A DNA stretch of 48,019 bases from SFEL01 sp963640685. Its GTDB lineage: Bacteria; Bacillota; Clostridia; Christensenellales; CAG-138. Of this stretch, positions 1 through 7,013 are shown in pieces (position 1 is the first letter of the stretch; each line of letters starts with the position of its first letter). Where the stretch lies: NCBI GenBank assembly GCA_963640685.1, contig CAVIAA010000014.1, positions 1 to 48,019 of the forward strand, read 5' to 3'. The notes under the pieces were generated by a model that was not told the origin of the DNA, ran no database searches, and saw nothing but the letters and a program-made list of their open reading frames with translations. The position numbers were made by a program, and so were the translations under genes.

Positions 1-33
1 AAAGAAAAAGGCAGCAGAATTGCTCCTGCTGCC
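1..33 (-). terminator. rho-independent terminator after the PrdA/restriction chimera
   Basis: The arms at 10-17 and 26-33 form an 8-bp GC-rich stem. On the minus strand the stem runs into a T-rich tract (plus bases 1-9 are almost all A). It lies about 80 bases beyond the stop of the chimeric reading frame, so it most likely ends that transcript. Confidence 0.75.
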
Positions 34-111
34 TGAATCTGTATAAACTTGTGCAATCACAGCGATCAAACATGGGGGTAGATATTATCGACCTCTGCAA
101 ACGAGAGTTTT

Positions 112-2007
112 TTATAAAGCCTTAACCGTGTCAATAAATTGGCTCATGCTCACCGCACCCGGCAAAAGGTTTTCCTCATTCTCAAATACCATGTAATAGC
201 GGAAATCCCTGCCCGTTGCTGTGCGCCACGCTTGACCGAGCGCGATTTTCTCCCGGCTGTCATCGTTTTTCAGGTGTTCGCCCTTGGTTTCCGCGCAGAT
301 GAGCTTGCCGCTTTGGGTCATAATCAGAATATCGGGGTAGTGCTTGATAAAGCCGTTGATTGCAAAACCCTGACGGGCAATATTCCTGTGCCACCAGCGG
401 ACATTCGGCAGGGCGGTCAACTCCACAATCAGCTTTTGTTCCAGCTTGTTCATGTCGCCATCCTCAGCCGTGTACAGTGAACGGGCGTATATGTCGGTTT
501 GGCTGGTGGGGTGAATAGATGTGGGCAGACGGAACGAGGGCTTACAGACGATATGCTCTGTTTCCAGCCACTTATCAAAGGTTTCCCGATAGTGGGCTTC
601 CAGCAGCATTTCAATCTTTGCGCGGATCTTCCCCGCATAGCGCAGAGGGGCTTTCTCCATCGCGGCAAGCTGCGCCTTGTCCATATCGTCCACAATGCGG
701 TTTATGTAGGCTTTCAGTTCGGCAGCGTCCACCATGTTCAGCTTGTTAAGCTGATTGAACATCATGTCCTTGCATTGACGCACCCGGCTTTCCGGCGGCA
801 GATTGTTGAACCATTCCTTGAAATACCGCTGCTCGGCGCTCTCCATCTTGAACACCTTCGGCAAACCGCCGTCCTGCTCCCGCACGTCGATTTCGCGGAT
901 TTCATCGTCTGCGGCGGCAAAATCAATGTCGTATGCCTTGCCCTTGAGTGTAAAGCCCTCTGCCAGCATTTCCTTGTCCAGCAGTTCAAAAGCCCCCTCC
1001 GTAAACAGGGATTGTTCGACTTTCAGGAAAAACTGCGGGATTCGCAGCGTTTCAATATCTCCCCGGAACTGCGGGTTTACTTGGAATGATTTCACTTTGT
1101 CCCGCACCTCCCACGGAAGATTGTCCATCATCGGGTCATTATCCGTCTGCTGAATAGCGTCTGTATATGCCTTTTCGACCTCTGCGGCAGCGTCCAGCAT
1201 AGTGTCGGCTTTCGGGGCGATTTCAGGCGTTTGCGCCTGTTCTCTACGCCGCTCCAACTCTGCCCCGATAGATTTATCGTCCAGCCACGAAAAATCGTCC
1301 TCTGCGGTTTCCGGTTCGGAAGCTCCTTGCGGATCAGGCAGCGTGATTTGCTCTGCTGGCTGTTCGGGAACCTGCGGTTTTGCGGGCTCACCGATCCGAT
1401 AGTCCTTATCGCTGAAACCTGCGCTGTTCAAGCCCTTGACGATATGCGCCACAGTATTGTTAAAGTCGTTGGAAGAAGTCAGCACATAGGACATAGCGTC
1501 GGTTATCTTGATGTGCTTCTTAACGAGGGTACGGATAACGTGCTTTTCGCCGGTCTTCTTTGCTTCCGCTGCGGGAACCGCTGCGGCGGGCGCACCCGCG
1601 AATACGGGGACGTCGAGCTTCAGTCCGTCAAACTTTTCAGCTTTGCCGATCTCAATATGAATCATTCCATTTCCTCCTGCATTTACTTGTGCCGCGGTCG
1701 CGGGAGCTGCTTCCTCTGCCTTGGGGGCCTCGGCGGCCGCTTCGCCGGCGATCTCGTTTACCTTGTCCAGAACGTCCCTCGTGATGGGGGTAAGAGCCTC
1801 TACGTCCTGAGTGAGGGTGTTGCCTATTACCTGCTCGATGCGCAGCCCGTCGGGGCTGAGTGTGAGAAGGCCGGCTTCCACCATGTCGTCAAACAGACCC
1901 GGATCCTCAAGATCCGCCGCGCTGATGACCAGACCCTTTTCTCTTCTGCAACAGAAGATAGCTGGGTCTTTAAGATGCTGCTGCAATGATTCCGTTGTAA
2001 TGGACAC
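112..2007 (-). CDS. chimeric ORF: PrdA N-terminus fused to type III restriction endonuclease C-terminus
   Basis: This 631-codon frame joins two unrelated proteins. It starts at a GTG (2007) eight bases after an AGGAGG ribosome site. Residues 1 to about 170 resemble the start of PrdA, the D-proline reductase proprotein: opening MSITTES, the CCR motif near residue 20, the acidic/alanine linker, and a KKHIKIT segment. From about residue 172 (LTSSNDFNNTVAHIVKGLN) the rest looks like the C-terminus of a type III (Res) restriction enzyme, with a PD...ETK nuclease motif near residues 560-580 and a KNDDSREK tail. The PrdA cysteine that is cleaved to make the pyruvoyl cofactor would lie beyond the junction, so proline reductase activity is lost; the helicase motifs of Res are also absent. 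prdC lies 43 bases upstream in the same direction, as in proline-reductase operons. Either a real rearrangement or an assembly chimera; I consider both halves non-functional in their usual roles. Confidence 0.7.
   Translation of the reverse strand: MSITTESLQQHLKDPAIFCCRREKGLVISAADLEDPGLFDDMVEAGLLTLSPDGLRIEQVIGNTLTQDVEALTPITRDVLDKVNEIAGEAAAEAPKAEEAAPATAAQVNAGGNGMIHIEIGKAEKFDGLKLDVPVFAGAPAAAVPAAEAKKTGEKHVIRTLVKKHIKITDAMSYVLTSSNDFNNTVAHIVKGLNSAGFSDKDYRIGEPAKPQVPEQPAEQITLPDPQGASEPETAEDDFSWLDDKSIGAELERRREQAQTPEIAPKADTMLDAAAEVEKAYTDAIQQTDNDPMMDNLPWEVRDKVKSFQVNPQFRGDIETLRIPQFFLKVEQSLFTEGAFELLDKEMLAEGFTLKGKAYDIDFAAADDEIREIDVREQDGGLPKVFKMESAEQRYFKEWFNNLPPESRVRQCKDMMFNQLNKLNMVDAAELKAYINRIVDDMDKAQLAAMEKAPLRYAGKIRAKIEMLLEAHYRETFDKWLETEHIVCKPSFRLPTSIHPTSQTDIYARSLYTAEDGDMNKLEQKLIVELTALPNVRWWHRNIARQGFAINGFIKHYPDILIMTQSGKLICAETKGEHLKNDDSREKIALGQAWRTATGRDFRYYMVFENEENLLPGAVSMSQFIDTVKAL
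1489..1503 (-). other. fusion junction between prdA and the restriction gene
   Basis: The PrdA-like frame can be followed through KKHIKITD (codons ending near 1498) and the restriction-like frame from AMSYVLTSSNDF onward (from about 1497 downward). The join keeps the reading frame. No insertion-sequence end, long repeat or target duplication is visible at the seam. Confidence 0.6.
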
Positions 2008-2050
2008 TGCGTGTTCCTCCTTTTTTTATTTTTAAACTTTATGTAAAGCG

Positions 2051-3349
2051 TTACTCTTCTTCTCTCTTGAAGCGCCTTATCATGCTGTGGTTAACCGCCC
2101 TCAGCGCGCCGTCGGTGCAGTGATATACCGGCAGCTTGAGCTGCGGTGCGCAGGACATTACGGTATTGGAACAGTCGGTGCAGTTGCTTATGAGCACCGC
2201 CTGAGCACCCGCTTTTTTAAGGTTCATGACCTTTAGAACCTGGCCGGGGCACTTGCCGGGGTTCTCGCACTTGCGGACGCCGGGCTTTACCTCCCTCGCC
2301 TGCTTGCAGAACTCAACGCCGACCACCTCCGAACCCATGCTCGCCGCCTGCTGCCTGAGCCTTGCCTCGTCTCCCCCGCAGGCGCATACCAGAAGGCCGA
2401 TCTTTTCGGGGCCCTTGAAGAAGGTCTCGGCAACTATAACGCCGCCGGTGGTCTTTACGACCGGGGCGTCAAGCGATGTGCGCTTGCCGGTGAAGGGACC
2501 GCCCATGATTATCTCGCCGTATTCGGGGCCTATGCCGCCCGCCATATCTATTACGCTCTGAACGCTGGCGCCGAGGGGCACATCCAGCAGAACGTGTATC
2601 GAGCCATTCTCCTTGAGCTTTCCCGCAACCGTCATGTCCTTGTCCATCAGAGGCTTCTTCTCCTCGATGGCTTCGCGAAGACGGAACACGGTTTCGGCGT
2701 TTATTACAACGGCATTCGCCGCAAGCGGCAGCTGATCCGGCTCGAGCAGCTTTCCGAGGCACTCGCGCACTATTGCGCGCTCCTCGCCCATCGGGTATAT
2801 ACTGTCCAGCTCGTGTATAGTGATTCGGCTGTCGTCTATCACCGCCTTAAGGTCTGCAACAGCCTCCTTGTGTATGCCCTTTACCGCTATGATGCCGCTG
2901 CCGGCATTGGTCAGCTGCATTACAAGCTTCAGGCCGGCGATCAGCTTTGCCGGCTCCTTCTCTATGCGGGCGATATTGTGTGAAAGTATCGGCTCGCACT
3001 CTGCCGCGTTGACCAGCACATGGCCTTCACCCTCGAAGTCTACCTTAAGCTTTGCTGCCGTTGGGAAGCCTGCCCCGCCGAGCCCGACCAGGCCGGACTC
3101 CGCCAGAAGCTCCGCCACGGTGCTGCCCTGAAGCAGTATGTACTTGGTAAAGTCGGTGTCCTTCTCCTCAATGACGATCCTGTCGCCATCCACCTGCGCT
3201 ACCTTGCCGTCCACACTGGAGAATATGTTTGCCCCCAGCCCCTCGGGCTTTTCGGCGATGAGCTGACCACGCCTTACAACATCTCCCACCGCAACTGTTG
3301 CTGCCGCCGGAGCGCCTACGTTTTGTTTTAACGGAAAGCAGTACTTCAT
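2051..3349 (-). CDS. prdC: PrdC, RnfC-like electron-transfer protein of proline reductase
   Basis: 432 residues from an ATG at 3349 that follows a GAGGTG ribosome site; an in-frame start 13 codons upstream lacks one. PrdC resembles RnfC of Rnf complexes and is thought to pass electrons to D-proline reductase in Stickland fermentation. Visible features are the opening MKYCFPLKQNVGAPA, the biotinyl-lipoyl-like region with PEGLGANIFSSVDGKV, the GLGGAGFPTAAKL flavin/NADH-binding loop near residue 95, and a cysteine-rich C-terminal third (CACGG, CKQAREVKPGVRKC, CENPGKCPG, CTDC) suited to iron-sulfur clusters. The gene directly downstream is a prdA fragment, so the rest of the operon is missing here. 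Whether PrdC still has a partner elsewhere in the genome cannot be seen. Confidence 0.85.
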   Translation of the reverse strand: MKYCFPLKQNVGAPAAATVAVGDVVRRGQLIAEKPEGLGANIFSSVDGKVAQVDGDRIVIEEKDTDFTKYILLQGSTVAELLAESGLVGLGGAGFPTAAKLKVDFEGEGHVLVNAAECEPILSHNIARIEKEPAKLIAGLKLVMQLTNAGSGIIAVKGIHKEAVADLKAVIDDSRITIHELDSIYPMGEERAIVRECLGKLLEPDQLPLAANAVVINAETVFRLREAIEEKKPLMDKDMTVAGKLKENGSIHVLLDVPLGASVQSVIDMAGGIGPEYGEIIMGGPFTGKRTSLDAPVVKTTGGVIVAETFFKGPEKIGLLVCACGGDEARLRQQAASMGSEVVGVEFCKQAREVKPGVRKCENPGKCPGQVLKVMNLKKAGAQAVLISNCTDCSNTVMSCAPQLKLPVYHCTDGALRAVNHSMIRRFKREEE

Positions 3350-3441
3350 TTGAAACACCTCATAGATATAATAAATAACTGATAACACTCATAGTAAGTT
3401 TCGAATGCTTCAACTTTGTCTTTGTTTTATCTTTCACTTGC

Positions 3442-3470
3442 AGTATATTTAAATATAGATTTGAAGTAAA
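3442..3470 (-). promoter_or_regulatory. promoter of prdC
   Basis: A TTTACT -35 box (3465-3470) and TATACT -10 box (3442-3447) are separated by 17 bases and point at prdC about 90 bases away. A perfect 14-bp palindrome (TATATTTAAATATA, 3444-3457) overlaps the -10 box and is a plausible operator for one of the LysR-type proteins next door. Confidence 0.55.
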
Positions 3471-3535
3471 GCGACATTGTCTAATAATCGACATGCGTTT
3501 TGTTCATATCAGATTCTGAAGGAGTTAGTGCTTCC

Positions 3536-3784
3536 GTGGATATCAGTAAATTAGAGCTTCTTTGCGACATTGCCGAAACGAGGAACCTTACGCTGAGCGC
3601 CGAAAGGCTGAGCTACACCCAGTCCGGCGTGAGCCATGCCATAAATAAAATAGAGGCGGAAATGGGCATAAGCCTTTTCCGCCGAACAAACAGGGGGGTA
3701 GAGCTCACCCGCGACGGGGAAACACTGCTTCCGTATGTAAGAATGGTGGTATCGCACGGGGCGAGGATGCAGGAGATAATTTAA
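3536..3784 (+). pseudogene. LysR-type regulator fragment, DNA-binding domain only
   Basis: From a GTG at 3536, eleven bases after GGAG, the frame encodes only 82 residues. They match the winged helix-turn-helix of LysR regulators (DISKLELLCDIAETRNLTLS, then SYTQSGVSHAINKIE and the GVELTRDGE wing). The effector-binding domain of roughly 200 residues is absent: the frame stops at TAA in 3782-3784 and a terminator follows within 30 bases. It is divergent from prdC, the classic position for a LysR regulator of its neighbour. Most likely a truncated remnant; a small stand-alone DNA-binding protein is possible but less likely. Confidence 0.7.
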
Positions 3785-3809
3785 TTAAGGAATAAAGCAC
3801 GACATGCCA

Positions 3810-3839
3810 ACAGCCACGTTAATGACGCGGCTGTTTTTT
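3810..3839 (+). terminator. terminator after the LysR fragment
   Basis: Arms 3810-3818 and 3826-3834 pair with one mismatch around a short loop and are followed by a run of Ts (3834-3839) on the plus strand. Confidence 0.7.
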
Positions 3840-3852
3840 AATATGGAAGGAT

Positions 3853-4380
3853 TTATCTGTCAAACTGGTTTTCGGCCCTTTTATATTCTATCTCGGGGTG
3901 CTCCGACAGCATCCATGCCTTGAAGTCTTCTGCCGTGCCCTTGACAAAGCCGGCCTTATCCAGTCTTACGCGATCCTGCTCCGCGCCGAGGTCAAAATAG
4001 CTCTTCCCCTCGGTAAATGTCTTTATACTGCCGAAAAATACCTCGTTATTCAACTTTTCGTCCATGAACATCCGTATCGTCCTCCCTATCACTATGCGGC
4101 AGTCCCATTGCTTTTTGCCGCTCCTCGCGCTCATTATCTTAAACTGCTTATCTGCCGTTATCCAGTCAAAGCACATACCGCGATACAGCCCCATGAACAT
4201 CATGAGAAGGCCGAGCGTTTTCCATTTATCCGATGCGCCAGTGGAATAGAACACGACCGTGCTGACTGTTCCCGTCAGAAATACCGCTAACATTATCCAA
4301 AAGAATTTTGTCCTGTAAAATACAGGCACCGTCCAACGCCTGTAAAGCTTTGCATTCATTACATACCGATTTTCAAACAT
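3853..4380 (-). CDS. YcxB-like membrane protein
   Basis: 175 residues starting at an ATG preceded by a G-rich ribosome site. Two adjacent hydrophobic segments lie near residues 27-48 and 54-72, followed by a cytosolic domain of about 100 residues ending in a segment with KAWMLSEHPEIEYK. This short two-helix layout with a C-terminal globular domain fits the YcxB-like family, whose function is unknown. It is transcribed alone from a promoter carrying a palindrome, and a possible small-RNA gene lies just upstream in the same direction. No substrate can be assigned. Confidence 0.6.
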   Translation of the reverse strand: MFENRYVMNAKLYRRWTVPVFYRTKFFWIMLAVFLTGTVSTVVFYSTGASDKWKTLGLLMMFMGLYRGMCFDWITADKQFKIMSARSGKKQWDCRIVIGRTIRMFMDEKLNNEVFFGSIKTFTEGKSYFDLGAEQDRVRLDKAGFVKGTAEDFKAWMLSEHPEIEYKRAENQFDR

Positions 4381-4410
4381 ATCGTAATTCCCCCCGTTTT
4401 TTCTGCCTAA

Positions 4411-4441
4411 ATTATATCATATGAACCGGTATGCGGTTCAT
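4411..4441 (-). promoter_or_regulatory. promoter with palindromic operator for the YcxB-like gene
   Basis: A TATAAT -10 box (plus bases 4411-4416) with a TG one base upstream lies about 30 bases before the start codon. An 8-bp inverted repeat with a 5-base spacer (4421-4428 and 4434-4441, ATGAACCG/CGGTTCAT) occupies the spacer and the weak -35 position, where a bound repressor would block polymerase. Confidence 0.5.
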
Positions 4442-4481
4442 AACGAATAAGTATGCAACGTATTACCGACCGTAATATAAT

Positions 4482-4515
4482 AAAAAACTCGGGTGCGGAG
4501 GTATTCCCGCACCCG
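4482..4515 (-). terminator. intrinsic terminator of the candidate small RNA
   Basis: A perfect 9-bp stem (4490-4498 with 4507-4515) with an 8-base loop is followed on the minus strand by six Ts (plus 4482-4487). No protein gene ends just upstream of it, which is why an RNA gene or leader is proposed. Confidence 0.8.
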
Positions 4516-4655
4516 GAAGGATATATTCGGCACTAAGTCCGTGTGCTTGAATATTCTGGTACTTACACTTCAAAAAAACTGAAACATTCAAGAATACGGC
4601 GCTTTTGTGCTTGCCGCAGGCCGCCGGGGGAATCGGCTTCTGATGGCCTGCCGCT
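4482..4655 (-). ncRNA. candidate structured small RNA, family not recognised
   Basis: A strong promoter (4662-4690) predicts a start near 4655, and a canonical terminator ends the unit at 4482-4515, giving an RNA of about 170 nt. No reading frame with a ribosome site lies inside. Stems that can be drawn by eye: GCAGGCC (5' end) with GGCCUGC enclosing a small GCCG/CGGC hairpin, CUUGAAU with AUUCAAG in the middle, GCAC/GUGC near the 3' part, then the terminator. I do not see 6S, tmRNA, SRP or RNase P signatures, nor a T-box motif. It could be a free small RNA or a terminator-controlled leader of the YcxB-like gene about 100 bases downstream. Confidence 0.5.
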
Positions 4656-4661
4656 GGATTG

Positions 4662-4690
4662 AATGTACCATAGCGTGGGTACCGTGTCAA
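4662..4690 (-). promoter_or_regulatory. consensus promoter of the candidate small RNA
   Basis: A perfect TTGACA -35 box (4685-4690), a 17-base spacer and a TACATT -10 box (4662-4667) preceded by the extended -10 TG. It is one of the strongest sigma-A-type promoters in the window. Confidence 0.7.
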
Positions 4691-5031
4691 TCGGTACGAC
4701 GTTGCGCGTTTGGCATTGAGCCTATAACTAAATGGAATTTTATAAATTCGGCATTGCCGTGTCACTTGCTGCACGATAATAATTTACATAGTGCGGCGAT
4801 TTTCGCCTGATTTTGTAAGGGCATGTGCTGCTTTCATAAGAGTATGAGCAGCTTTCATATCGACCAGTACAATCTTGCAGGGCAAGACAGAGTGTACACG
4901 GAAATTTTGCCCGATTGTCTTGTTATATAATAACATTCAACGCGGACGGAGGCACACCAGCGTAAAATTATTTATGCCGAAAAAGAATGTAATCAATGAC
5001 CATGTGGAATGGAAAACCGAGCGTGAACATA
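4691..5031. other. gene-free stretch with a 21-bp-spaced direct repeat
   Basis: No convincing gene is present. The visible structure is a pair of near-identical 16-bp words at 4823-4838 and 4844-4859 (14 of 16 bases equal, period 21 bp, about two helical turns), typical of a tandem regulator site. An AT-rich TATAAT-like box lies near 4927. The open frame that runs on from 4875 into the LysR gene has no ribosome site or LysR-like sequence before 5100 and is probably not translated. Confidence 0.4.
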
Positions 5032-5060
5032 TTGAATGTATGTCTGCTTTACCGTATAAT
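5032..5060 (+). promoter_or_regulatory. promoter of the frameshifted LysR gene
   Basis: TTGAAT (5032-5037), a 17-base spacer and a perfect TATAAT (5055-5060). The transcript would begin near 5067, about 33 bases before the ATG at 5100. Confidence 0.6.
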
Positions 5061-5099
5061 AGCTATGGAAAACTGCAAAGGGACGTAAATAATTATTGC

Positions 5100-6060
5100 A
5101 TGAATAGTAAGATCAGCAAATTGGATAAGAGTGACGAGGCCGCAAAAAAGGTAAAGGTAACTGATATTACCCTGCAACGGTACGTGGCATTTATAAAGAC
5201 CGTTGAGATGCACAGCTTTTCAAAGGCCGCCGCCGCGATGCAATATTCCCAGCCGGCGATAAGCCGCATGGTAAAGAGCCTTGAGGACGAGTGCGGCGTT
5301 TCGCTGCTGGAACGAAACAGCAAGAACGTTGAGCTGACATCTGATGGGCTGGAGATATTCCCGTACATTAAGGCCATATGTGCAAGCTATGATAAGCTAG
5401 CGGATAGGGTTTGTGAGCTGCACGGTCTTCAAGGCCGGCATAGTGCGCATCGGCTGCTTTTCCAGCGTTTCGACATGTTGGCTACCGGATGTGATAAAGG
5501 CGTTCAAGGACGACTATCCGAACATAAGCTACGAACTGCTTCAGGGCGACTATGGCGAGATCGAAGGCTGGGTCGCCGAGGGCAGGGTGGATTGCGGTAT
5601 AGTGCCGCTGCCAACAACGCTGGAGCTGGACAGCATACCGTTATATCGCGAGGAGTTTATGGCGGTTTTGCCGAAGGATCACCCGCTTGCGGCAAGAAGC
5701 AAATTTCCAGTAAAGGCGCTGTGCGATTATCCGTTTATGCTTAACGAAAAGGGCGGCGAATCCAACATATCAAGATATCTTCACGATCAGGGAATAACAC
5801 CGAACATCTGCCTGACAACATGGGATGATTACGCCGTGATGCGCATGGTTGAAAAAGGAATGGGGATAAGCATACTTTCCAAGCTGAACCTTGAGCGTGC
5901 GCCGTATGACATAATTGCAAAGCCGCTGGAGCATCCCGCATACAGGGAGGTTGCCTTAATACTTAGGGATAAGGAAAACACTCCGCGCATAGTCAGAAAG
6001 TTTATGGAATACCTGCCGGAATACGGCGAGATAAACGGCTGCGAAAGGAAGGACAGTTAA
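5100..6060 (+). pseudogene. LysR-type regulator interrupted by a frameshift
   Basis: Two overlapping frames together make one full LysR protein of about 320 residues. The first (from ATG 5100) carries the helix-turn-helix (DITLQRYVAFIKTVEMHSFS, AMQYSQPAISRMVKS, the ELTSDGLEIFPYI wing). The second (from about 5436 to 6060) carries the effector-binding domain (GIVRIGCFSSVS, DCGIVPLPTTLELDSI, VEKGMGISILSKL). The frames meet at 5430-5436 in CAAGGCC; removing one G restores Leu-Gln-Ala-Gly-Ile-Val. Either a recent inactivating insertion or a base-calling error. The start is chosen as the ATG before the conserved domain; its ribosome site (AAAGGGA) is rather distant. The EamA gene begins 10 bases after the stop, so the two are probably co-transcribed. 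Confidence 0.75.
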
Positions 6061-6070
6061 GTAAGATATC

Positions 6071-6997
6071 ATGGAACAGCTGAAAAAAAGCCCTGAATTG
6101 CAGGGCAGTGTGCTGGTGTTCGCCGGCGGTATGCTTTGGGGCCTCGTGGGGCTCTTTTTCAGGCTTATGGACAGCGCCGGCTCAACGGTGTTGCTTACCG
6201 GATTTTTGCGCACCGGCTTTGCTTTTGTTATAATGTTTGCCGTTACCGTTGCAAAATTCGGCATAAAGGCGATGGTGCTGGATGCGCACACGCTGTTTTG
6301 CTGCTTTCTTATAGGGACGCTATGCCACGGCGCGTATAATGTGCTTTACAATACTGCTGTAAGCATCGTAGGCGTGACTATCGGGGCGGTGCTGCTATAT
6401 ACCGCACCGGTGTTTACCGCAGTAATATCGCATTTTCTTTTTAAGGAACACATAACCGGCTTTAAGTGTGCCGCGCTTGTTATGAACGTCCTGGGTTGTA
6501 TAATGGCGGTCACGGGCGGCAATATCGCGGTGGAAAATATATCGGTACTCGGACTGCTCTGCGGCATTGGGGCGGGACTGTGCTATTCGCTCAACGCTAT
6601 AATCGGAAAGCTGGCCGGCACGGACAAAAATATGTTTGCCGTCACCACATACAGCTATTTTTTTGCGGCACTCATCTTTTTGCTGATTTTGAAGCCGCTT
6701 ACCCATCCCGTTACAATAAGTGCACCAATACTTACATACGGCTTCCTTTTTGCGCTCATACCCACCGCGCTTGCATACCTTATCTATTATCTTGGTATAC
6801 AGCGGATCAGAGAAAGCAGCAAGGTACCGGTAATAGCCTCGATCGAGGTAGTCATTTCTGCCTGCATAGGCATAGCCGTGTTTGGCGAAAAAATAGACTC
6901 AACACATATAGTCGGCATTCTATTTGTCCTCTGTTCCATACTGATGATGAACAGAAGCGGTGACGTATCCCTGCATCTATTGACGCGGAACAGGTGA
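6071..6997 (+). CDS. EamA-family (DMT) transporter
   Basis: 308 residues with about ten hydrophobic segments in two repeated halves, the layout of EamA/drug-metabolite exporters of the inner membrane. The first half starts with GSVLVFAGGMLWGLVGLFFR, and the second half with ISVLGLLCGIGAGLCYSLNA; the C-terminus has VIASIEVVISACIGIAVFGE, the typical end of the second repeat. Members export amino acids, metabolites or drugs; the substrate is not evident. It follows the LysR gene by 10 bases, suggesting the regulator controls an exporter, although that regulator is frameshifted. Its own ribosome site is weak, consistent with translational coupling. Confidence 0.8.
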   Translation: MEQLKKSPELQGSVLVFAGGMLWGLVGLFFRLMDSAGSTVLLTGFLRTGFAFVIMFAVTVAKFGIKAMVLDAHTLFCCFLIGTLCHGAYNVLYNTAVSIVGVTIGAVLLYTAPVFTAVISHFLFKEHITGFKCAALVMNVLGCIMAVTGGNIAVENISVLGLLCGIGAGLCYSLNAIIGKLAGTDKNMFAVTTYSYFFAALIFLLILKPLTHPVTISAPILTYGFLFALIPTALAYLIYYLGIQRIRESSKVPVIASIEVVISACIGIAVFGEKIDSTHIVGILFVLCSILMMNRSGDVSLHLLTRNR

Positions 6998-7013
6998 TGT
7001 AGGGTAAGCCTTA

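Noticed and set aside
112..1491. A complete type III restriction system
   Set aside because: The helicase motifs of Res are missing and no Mod methyltransferase gene is in the window.
4482..4655. T-box, 6S RNA, SRP RNA or tmRNA identity for the candidate RNA
   Set aside because: No T-box sequence, no long 6S-like central bubble with closing stem, no SRP apical-loop motif and no tRNA-like ends were found by eye; a covariance search was not possible.
4463..4774. A 103-codon open frame on the minus strand
   Set aside because: It contains the promoter and the terminator hairpin of the candidate RNA, has no ribosome site and no family resemblance.
4875..5099. N-terminal extension of the LysR frame
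   Set aside because: The sequence before 5100 is not LysR-like and lies upstream of the best promoter (5032-5060).
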